From assembly GCA_030634605.1 (NCBI GenBank), contig DAOWAK010000100.1:1-5719 (forward strand): DNA of 5,719 bases, read 5' to 3'. A model generated the notes under the pieces. The model was not told the DNA's origin. It did no database searches and saw only the letters and a program-made list of their open reading frames with translations. Of the stretch, positions 1-5,719 are shown in pieces (the stretch's first letter is position 1; every line of letters starts with the position of its first letter). The position numbers and the translations under genes were made by a program. The stretch comes from Sedimentisphaerales bacterium. GTDB taxonomy: Bacteria; Planctomycetota; Phycisphaerae; Sedimentisphaerales; SM23-30.

Positions 1-188
1 ATGAAAATGGCGTCGATCGATTCATTGTGCCAAGCAGGTTTTATCTGGAGAAAATGGTCGAGTGGGGTTGGAAGCGCGACCGTTTTTCATATGTTCCAAA
101 TTTTGTTGATTGCAGCCTCTACCAACCGAAATATAAGCCCGGAGAATCATTCGTGTATTTCGGGCGTTTGTCGTCGAAGCCTTTGTGA
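1..188 (+). pseudogene. GT4-family glycosyltransferase fragment, open at the left edge and truncated at its 3' end
   Basis: Frame 3 from base 3 reads 61 codons to a TGA at 186-188. The peptide contains RFIVPSRFYLEKMVEWGW, then PNFVD, then YKPGESFVYFGRLSS. In GT4-type (group 1) glycosyltransferases this order marks the end of the N-terminal Rossmann domain and the linker into the nucleotide-sugar-binding domain, where the motif is usually FGRLSxEKG. Such enzymes move a sugar from an activated donor onto a lipid or polysaccharide acceptor at the cytoplasmic face of the membrane. Here the pattern breaks right after FGRLSS: the next residues are KPL and a stop, so the roughly 150-200 residue donor-binding domain is missing. 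The 5' part lies outside the window. The truncation coincides with the start of signal peptidase homology in another frame. The family call is good; acceptor and sugar cannot be told. As it stands it is unlikely to be active. Confidence 0.75.
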
Positions 189-1588
189 TACCCACCGGCT
201 CCATGGCGGATACGCTCCGGGGTGCTCATTTTCGGTTGACCTGTCCGGGTTGTGGTTATGATTTTAATTATGGCTTTCTTTCCAAGAACTACGGCTTGAA
301 GGAAGGCGTTATTCCACCAGAGCCGGTCGTAATACGCCCTTCAGGAAACTTTCATGGCGGCGGTTCGCCTCTTTGCCCGATGTGCGGGACCACTATCGGA
401 ACTGAAAAAAAACAATATCGTCCCAGTAACGGCGATCGGATTCTGGTGCTGAAATATCTGTACCAGTTTACCGAACCGCAGATGTGGGACGTAGTGGTTT
501 TCAAAAATCCCCTGGATCCGCCGCAAAATTATATCAAGCGACTGGTAGGCTTGCCCGGCGAAACCCTCCAGTTGATCGATGGTGACATGTACAAAATCTT
601 CCCGGACGAAAGCGCCGCCCGTATAATGCGTAAGCCCGACCGGATTCAGGAATATCTCTGGATACCTTTTTTTGATAGTGACTATCAGTTGACTGCTAAG
701 CTCCGTGGCCACAGGTCTAAAAGCGACTGGGAGAATCCTTTTGCGGCCGGGGAGGACGGGGCCTGGACAGTTAATAATCGATCGTGGCAGTTCGAGTTTG
801 CCGGGTCGGCTCAGTCGGAGGAGATGGAATTTTCGCAACGCCGGCTGCGATACGCTACCCAGGGTTTTTGTGCCTATAACGGCAAACGTATGGATCCGGA
901 ATCTATCTGCAGTGATTTGAAAATGGAAGGTGTTCTTACGCCGGGCGATAATACAGGGAGCTTTGCGGTAATACTGGGCAAGTATGACCGGCTCTATCGA
1001 GGCGAATTCAGCTTTGACGGCACCTGCACTATTACGGAACAGGTGAGTGGGGAAGTTCTGGACCAGAAAAAATTTGCACCCCTTGCACCGGATAAGCCGA
1101 TTAAAATCAGTTTCGCAAATGTTGACCATGCACTGGAACTGCGGTTGGGAGACAATGACCCATTGCGTTATTTGGGGCCGGATAAGCCGGAAGAATGGGG
1201 TTATGATCGGGGAGACAGATTACGCTTTGGCTCGGTCGTCCTGAGCGGTCAGGGTGGAGCGTTTGTTTTGAGCAAAGTAAAGTTGTTTCGCGACACGCAC
1301 TACACAAATACCAATGGTGGTCCCGGCCGGGCAACGGAAGGTTATCCCTTTACCCTGGGCGAGGATGAATTTTTTGTGTTGGGCGATAACAGCCCGCTTA
1401 GCCATGACTCTCGATTTTGGACAGATAAAGGTGTCGGGCTGGATCGGACTTATGATGCAGGAGTGGTGCCGCGGGATTATCTGATCGGGCGGGCGTTTTT
1501 TGTCTATTGGCCGGGTGGCTACACGATTAACGATAAAAACCAACTGGCGGTGATTCCCAACGTCGGTAATATGAGATTCATTCAGTAG
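185..1588 (+). CDS. lepB: Signal peptidase I (S26 family), lacking its N-terminal membrane anchor
   Basis: This enzyme cleaves signal peptides from exported proteins at the outer face of the cytoplasmic membrane with a Ser/Lys dyad. Numbered from the GTG at 185, the nucleophile is Ser6 in IPTGSM, the general base is Lys118 in NYIKRLVGLPGE, and residues 400-410 carry GDNSPLSHDSR; RDYLIGRAFFVYWP follows near the C-terminus. Two CxxC pairs (Cys20/Cys23 and Cys64/Cys67) probably form a zinc knuckle, a feature I associate with planctomycete versions. An insertion of about 230 residues (roughly 150-380) separates the lysine region from the GDN motif, so the protein is longer than the E. coli enzyme (324 residues). 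Family resemblance extends upstream to about base 161 (RAFVVEAFVIPTGSM), but a TAA at 134-136 closes the frame and the only standard start is the GTG at 185, which leaves no transmembrane anchor. That GTG overlaps the TGA of the glycosyltransferase fragment. Family certain; true N-terminus lost or displaced. Confidence 0.9.
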   Translation: MIPTGSMADTLRGAHFRLTCPGCGYDFNYGFLSKNYGLKEGVIPPEPVVIRPSGNFHGGGSPLCPMCGTTIGTEKKQYRPSNGDRILVLKYLYQFTEPQMWDVVVFKNPLDPPQNYIKRLVGLPGETLQLIDGDMYKIFPDESAARIMRKPDRIQEYLWIPFFDSDYQLTAKLRGHRSKSDWENPFAAGEDGAWTVNNRSWQFEFAGSAQSEEMEFSQRRLRYATQGFCAYNGKRMDPESICSDLKMEGVLTPGDNTGSFAVILGKYDRLYRGEFSFDGTCTITEQVSGEVLDQKKFAPLAPDKPIKISFANVDHALELRLGDNDPLRYLGPDKPEEWGYDRGDRLRFGSVVLSGQGGAFVLSKVKLFRDTHYTNTNGGPGRATEGYPFTLGEDEFFVLGDNSPLSHDSRFWTDKGVGLDRTYDAGVVPRDYLIGRAFFVYWPGGYTINDKNQLAVIPNVGNMRFIQ

Positions 1589-1633
1589 GACTCTCCGGGC
1601 CGCTGATTTTCGAGATGGTGCGAGTAGTGTAAC

Positions 1634-1672
1634 AAAAAAAACGCCGGCAACAAATGCTGTCGGCTTTTTTTT
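1634..1672. terminator. Bidirectional intrinsic terminator between convergent genes
   Basis: A hairpin at 1643-1664 has a seven-pair stem (GCCGGCA with TGCTGTCGGC read back, one G-T wobble) and an eight-base loop. It is flanked by eight A at 1634-1641 and eight T at 1665-1672, so either strand gives a GC-rich stem followed by a U-run. It lies 54 bases after the signal peptidase stop and 33 bases after the purH stop on the other strand, the usual place for a shared terminator between convergent transcripts. Confidence 0.88.
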
Positions 1673-1697
1673 ATTGGTCAGTAACCAAAATGTTCGC

Positions 1698-3320
<1,623 letters not shown>

Positions 3321-3363
3321 TTTCGTACTGGATTCCTTTCTATAGATTCAACTGACACGTTAT

Positions 3364-4620
3364 TTATTCTTCGAACTTATCCGGTGATTCCTGATCCGGG
3401 TTGGGTTCCTGGGAATCGTCCGGTCGGGCATCATCGGCCTGGGGAGAGGTTATGGGTTTGGATTTGATAAGGTTGGGGTCAAAGTCCAGCGGTTTCAGTG
3501 CGATAATCTTACCGCTGCGCGAAGCGAGCAGAATCATGGCATCTTCGTTGTTGCGGGCGAACAGATCGACATCCGGGAGATAAAACGACATTTTTCGTTG
3601 CTGGAGCTTATTGTCCATTACGGTAATTTCCTGGTTGCGGGTGAGAACATAGCTGAGGTTGTTGTGCTGGGCCAGCAGGGCGAGACCTTCGTCAAGCACC
3701 CAGCGGACCGAGCCGTTTTTTTTGCCCGGGTAGCGATCCAGGCACAGCAGGGATGAATGTCCCACGGGCTGGTAAATGGAATCCGAGGTGATAACGGGCA
3801 TGTCAAACAGTGAACCGCCGCAGAGGTGTTTCCAGAGCATTTTGCCGGTTTCGGGGTCGAAGCAATACAGAGCTGTATCGGCACTGGGAAGCAGGCACTG
3901 GTCGTTATCGACAATTACCCCGGGCAACTCACCGGCGGCCTGGAACTTCCAGGCGAGGTCTCTTTCGGTGGCGGCAGAGACGTAAAGCCAGTTGTCAGCG
4001 GTGACGAAATAGACTTTGTCACTGGTCAAGGTGATGGTGCCGACCGGTTCACGATTGCAGCGGTTTTGCCAGTGGGCAATGCCGTTATCGATCTTCAGGC
4101 AGTAAAAACGTTTGTTCAGGCTGCCCAGGTAAAGGTAATTCTCGGAACGTGCCGCTGAGGTTGAGGCGGGATAGTTAGGATTGACCTGGAGTTTTTTAAT
4201 GGTGTGGCCCTTATCGTTAATCTGAATAAAGGTGTTACCCATCAGGAAAAACAGGCTGTTCTGATAATATTGTACCGGCGAGCAGTGCAGATTGGGACCG
4301 GCCAGGACCCGGGACCATTCAATGGCGCCGGTGCGGCCGTCAAGTGCCCAGAGAATATTGCGATTGTTCAAAACATATAATTTCGAATTATGGTAAAAAA
4401 CCTGCTTAATGTCAGAAGCCCGGCCCATGTTAAGGTTAGCCGACCAGACAAAGTTCAACCCGGCTTTTGTCAGGATTTCTTCGCTGACGCCCACCGGGCC
4501 AGAGATGGCCATTGATTCGGCATCGGTAGTTTGAGGTTGAGTTTGGCAGCCGGGGCCAACGACTATCAGTGATATCAAAACAATTGCCGGGATCAGGTTG
4601 AAAAATGATTTTTTTGGCAT
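3364..4620 (-). CDS. Lipoprotein with PQQ-type beta-propeller repeats, function unknown
   Basis: The 418-residue product opens with a basic start (MPKK), a hydrophobic stretch at about 9-22 and a lipobox-like VGPGC, so Cys25 is the likely lipidated residue; proline and glycine before it make the box somewhat atypical. Mature residues 55-380 carry repeats of the PQQ/BamB-like propeller type, each a strand motif (LWALD, FYCLK, LYVSA, LYCFD, LLCLD, IIALK) usually followed by a turn and a Trp: about 90-103, 172-185, 212-226, 251-265, 291-308 and 372-379. The tail from about 388 is rich in Pro, Asp, Glu and Gln and probably disordered. Such propellers mostly act as protein-binding scaffolds on the periplasmic side of a membrane (BamB is one example). 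Nothing shows PQQ binding or enzyme activity. Start ATG 4620 is supported by AGGA six bases upstream. It is the middle gene of the operon, 25 bases after the small upstream gene. Two blades carry matching cysteine pairs. Confidence 0.85.
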   Translation of the reverse strand: MPKKSFFNLIPAIVLISLIVVGPGCQTQPQTTDAESMAISGPVGVSEEILTKAGLNFVWSANLNMGRASDIKQVFYHNSKLYVLNNRNILWALDGRTGAIEWSRVLAGPNLHCSPVQYYQNSLFFLMGNTFIQINDKGHTIKKLQVNPNYPASTSAARSENYLYLGSLNKRFYCLKIDNGIAHWQNRCNREPVGTITLTSDKVYFVTADNWLYVSAATERDLAWKFQAAGELPGVIVDNDQCLLPSADTALYCFDPETGKMLWKHLCGGSLFDMPVITSDSIYQPVGHSSLLCLDRYPGKKNGSVRWVLDEGLALLAQHNNLSYVLTRNQEITVMDNKLQQRKMSFYLPDVDLFARNNEDAMILLASRSGKIIALKPLDFDPNLIKSKPITSPQADDARPDDSQEPNPDQESPDKFEE

Positions 4621-4645
4621 GATATTTCCTAATTTTGAGGTATTG

Positions 4646-4951
4646 TCATTGCGAAGTCGGCGGTTTTACAAAGTCCGACAGCTTTACCTGACTATCTTTT
4701 TCAAAGGTCAACAGCTTCTCTATTCTGGTGATGTCATCCTGGATGCGATGGGCCAGCTTAAAAATATAAGGTTTACCCTCCAGGCGGTTTTTCAGGTCAT
4801 CCAGCATAGCCTGCCAGGAATTATCGTACAACTCAGCCTGCAGCAGAACCAGCATTTTGTCCTGCTCCGAGAGCTTTTCGACAAACTGATCGACTTTTGA
4901 CTTTTGGTCGAGGCCATCCTGGCCTTGGCTGTCGTTGGTTTTTTCCGTCAT
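4646..4951 (-). CDS. Small charged helical protein of unknown function, first gene of the purH operon
   Basis: I do not recognise this 101-residue protein. It has no signal peptide or membrane segment, is rich in Lys, Asp, Glu and Gln, and reads as largely alpha-helical. Residues 1-18 are polar and probably flexible, and about 19-85 look like two or three amphipathic helices, including VDQFVEKLSEQDKMLVLLQ and LAHRIQDDITRIEKLL; a small coiled coil or oligomerising protein is possible. The frame extends upstream to a TTG at 5053, but I prefer ATG 4951: the extra 34 residues are of different composition, and the best promoter (5000-5028) lies inside them and would exclude them from the transcript. 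No strong ribosome binding site precedes the ATG; the nearest purine run is CAGGG about ten bases upstream. The lipoprotein gene starts 25 bases after its stop, so the two are probably co-expressed, but a joint function is only an inference. Confidence 0.7.
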   Translation of the reverse strand: MTEKTNDSQGQDGLDQKSKVDQFVEKLSEQDKMLVLLQAELYDNSWQAMLDDLKNRLEGKPYIFKLAHRIQDDITRIEKLLTFEKDSQVKLSDFVKPPTSQ

Positions 4952-4999
4952 ATGTGGTGGGCCCTGAGTTCGAGGCTCAATCCAGCTTCGGACGGCCTG

Positions 5000-5028
5000 A
5001 TAATAACAGTGTTTCGGGTGATTTTCAA
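5000..5028 (-). promoter_or_regulatory. Candidate sigma70-type promoter of the minus-strand operon
   Basis: On the minus strand TTGAAA (5028-5023) is followed by exactly 17 bases and then TATTAT (5005-5000), five of six and four to five of six matches to the consensus boxes at ideal spacing. Transcription would begin near 4993, about 42 bases before ATG 4951. It sits within the 5' extension implied by the TTG at 5053 and so favours the shorter start. Confidence 0.5.
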
Positions 5029-5190
5029 GCTGGAAATTGCTTTGGTGTATCAATTTCAGGTGGGGTGCAGGATGGTTTCGCTGTTAATTATTTTCCTTTA
5101 ATCAGTCCCGCCGGTGGCTAAAATAGCTAAGTGTTAAAGCTTGAATGGTGCTAACTATTGATATAATTTGCTTATTGAGCTTAAAGGATA

Positions 5191-5220
5191 TTTACATAAA
5201 GGTCGATTCTATAGTATGAT
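5191..5220 (+). promoter_or_regulatory. Candidate sigma70-type promoter for the PPC-domain gene
   Basis: TTTACA (5191-5196), an 18-base spacer and TATGAT (5215-5220) make a good sigma70-like pair, with a start near 5227 and a leader of about 140 bases. A second option upstream is a perfect TATAAT at 5162-5167, but its nearest -35 match (TTGAAT, 5141-5146) is only 15 bases away. Either could serve, and both are predictions from motif and position only. Confidence 0.4.
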
Positions 5221-5305
5221 AGAGTTTCTCGGCGTTCGACTGGATCAGCGATATTCGGCTGGACCGGCAGTTTTGAGCCTGGCTGAAAGATTGGGGCTGG
5301 TTTAA
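5216..5305 (+). CDS. Possible 29-codon small ORF in the leader region
   Basis: An ATG at 5216 opens 29 codons ending in TAA at 5303-5305. The peptide includes FLGVRLDQRYSAGPAVLSLA and has the residue mix of a real protein, unlike most random frames in AT-rich spacer DNA. The frame stays open back to a TGA at 5159, so a TTG start at 5168 would give 45 residues. The ribosome binding site is poor (AAAGG, 13 bases before the ATG), and the ATG overlaps the -10 box of one candidate promoter, so it could be translated only from the upstream promoter. I do not recognise the sequence. It could be a small leader peptide, the remnant of a lost gene, or chance. Confidence 0.2.
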   Translation: MIEFLGVRLDQRYSAGPAVLSLAERLGLV

Positions 5306-5354
5306 CGGTTTTCGGCGGATTAACCCTGTTGCAGTTGCTGCCACGATAATCCCT

Positions 5355-5360
5355 GGAGGT
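5355..5360 (+). promoter_or_regulatory. Strong ribosome binding site (GGAGGT) of the PPC-domain gene
   Basis: GGAGGT is a full match to the anti-Shine-Dalgarno core and lies nine bases before ATG 5370, which supports that start. A second GGAGGT at 5435-5440 and AGGA at 5445-5448 precede an in-frame TTG at 5454, so a shorter alternative start cannot be ruled out. Confidence 0.7.
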
Positions 5361-5369
5361 TGGTAATTA

Positions 5370-5719
5370 ATGACAAGTTATCTTTATAATGATTCCCGGA
5401 ATACGGACCTTAAAATGTTGCCGACCTCTTTACGGAGGTTTAACAGGAACACCTTGAGAGTCTTTTTCATTTTAATTATTGCTGCGAGCGGTGTTTGCCA
5501 GGGTTCGGTACTGGATTTTGCCGATCAGACGGTCTCTGAGCAGGAAATCAACGACAGCCAGGCCCAGGCCCAGGATTTGGGGTCGAGTTTCGTGGGAGAC
5601 ATCCAGTCGGTGGGGGTTAAAGGCAGCTTGGGCGACAGTTCTGATGTGGATTTTTACAAGTTCGCCGTCGGCTTGGGCGGTTATATTGAGTTGAAATTCG
5701 AGATGCTCGATGAGCAGGA
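5370..5719 (+). CDS. Secreted protein with a PPC (pre-peptidase C-terminal) domain, 3' end outside the window
   Basis: The open frame gives 116 residues and then leaves the window. A basic region (LRRFNRNTLR, about 21-30) leads into a hydrophobic stretch VFFILIIAASGV (31-42), so the protein is probably exported; cleavage near residues 43-47 is plausible and no lipobox is present. From about 57 the sequence fits the PPC domain start: EQEINDSQAQAQDLG, then VKGSLGDSSDVDFYKFAV, then a hydrophobic strand. PPC domains are beta-sandwiches common in secreted proteases and surface proteins, where they bind or stabilise and do not catalyse. The rest of the protein, which would decide its job, is not visible. 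ATG 5370 is chosen for its GGAGGT at nine bases, but it gives a long leader of about 30 residues; TTG 5454 would give a compact signal peptide (MRVFFILIIAASGV). In planctomycetes such proteins may end in a PEP-CTERM sorting tail, which is untestable here. Confidence 0.75.
   Translation, partial: MTSYLYNDSRNTDLKMLPTSLRRFNRNTLRVFFILIIAASGVCQGSVLDFADQTVSEQEINDSQAQAQDLGSSFVGDIQSVGVKGSLGDSSDVDFYKFAVGLGGYIELKFEMLDEQ

Larger units (their letters stand above)
4952..5369. other. Divergent intergenic region of about 420 bases
   Basis: This gap separates the minus-strand operon from the plus-strand PPC-domain gene. It holds the operon promoter (5000-5028), one or two candidate plus-strand promoters (5141-5220), an imperfect inverted repeat (5122-5159), a 29-codon ORF (5216-5305) and a nested hairpin (5317-5352) just before the ribosome binding site. 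The stretch 5085-5220 is clearly AT-rich compared with the genes, as expected for a promoter zone. No tRNA, known riboswitch core or intrinsic terminator was recognised. Confidence 0.6.

Noticed and set aside
149..184. ATT at 149 as the true signal peptidase start
   Set aside because: ATT initiation is very rare, no ribosome binding site precedes it, and it would still leave no transmembrane anchor; kept only as a remote possibility.
1..261. An 86-codon plus-strand frame beginning with ATG at base 1
   Set aside because: Its peptide has no recognisable pattern, while frame 3 over the same bases gives a clear GT4 linker and frame 2 gives the signal peptidase; it is a shadow frame.
341..1129. 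A 262-codon minus-strand ORF inside the signal peptidase gene
   Set aside because: It is antisense to a gene with all catalytic motifs, and its peptide shows no domain or signal.
1674..1688. A second small hairpin, TTGGT-CAGTA-ACCAA, next to the terminator
   Set aside because: It has five pairs only, is not GC-rich and no T-run follows on either strand in the right place; the adjacent A8-hairpin-T8 structure suffices.
3826..4158. A 110-codon plus-strand ORF opposite the lipoprotein gene
   Set aside because: Several overlapping plus-strand frames occur here without ribosome binding sites or known motifs; the minus-strand propeller protein explains the region.
4952..5053. A 34-residue N-terminal extension of the small operon protein from TTG 5053
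   Set aside because: The start codon is weak, no ribosome binding site precedes it, and the best operon promoter lies within the extension.

Overview
The window looks like chromosomal DNA of a planctomycete-type bacterium, possibly near the Phycisphaerae. The clues are a long signal peptidase I with two CxxC pairs after the catalytic serine, a lipoprotein with PQQ-type beta-propeller repeats, and a secreted protein with a pre-peptidase (PPC) domain. This is a judgement from protein style, with no database search. No CRISPR array, tRNA, rRNA or insertion sequence was seen.

Left end (1-1588, + strand): a fragment of a GT4-type glycosyltransferase in frame 3 runs straight into a signal peptidase I in frame 2. 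The glycosyltransferase loses its family pattern at the FGRLS motif and stops at 186-188. The signal peptidase starts to look like its family at about 161, inside the same bases, and has no membrane anchor and no good start codon. Two unrelated reading frames switch within about 15 bases, which marks a deletion/recombination scar or an assembly chimera. Downstream of this point the peptidase is intact and keeps its Ser, Lys and GDNxxxSxDSR motifs.

Middle (1643-5028, mostly - strand): a symmetrical A8-hairpin-T8 terminator separates the peptidase from a convergent three-gene operon. Read from its promoter at about 5000-5028, the operon encodes a 101-residue charged protein of unknown function, a beta-propeller lipoprotein and PurH, which catalyses the last two steps of IMP synthesis. 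Spacings of 25 and 43 bases and a single good promoter support co-transcription. Why a purine enzyme sits behind an envelope lipoprotein is not evident.

Right end (4952-5719): a divergent intergenic region of about 420 bases has candidate promoters in both directions, an imperfect inverted repeat, a coding-looking 29-codon ORF and a nested hairpin just before a strong ribosome binding site. It leads to a secreted PPC-domain protein that runs off the window.

The genes are mostly housekeeping and envelope functions, and I see no clear new multi-gene system. The points most worth a second look are the glycosyltransferase/peptidase junction, the paired cysteines in the propeller lipoprotein, and the leader of the right-hand gene.
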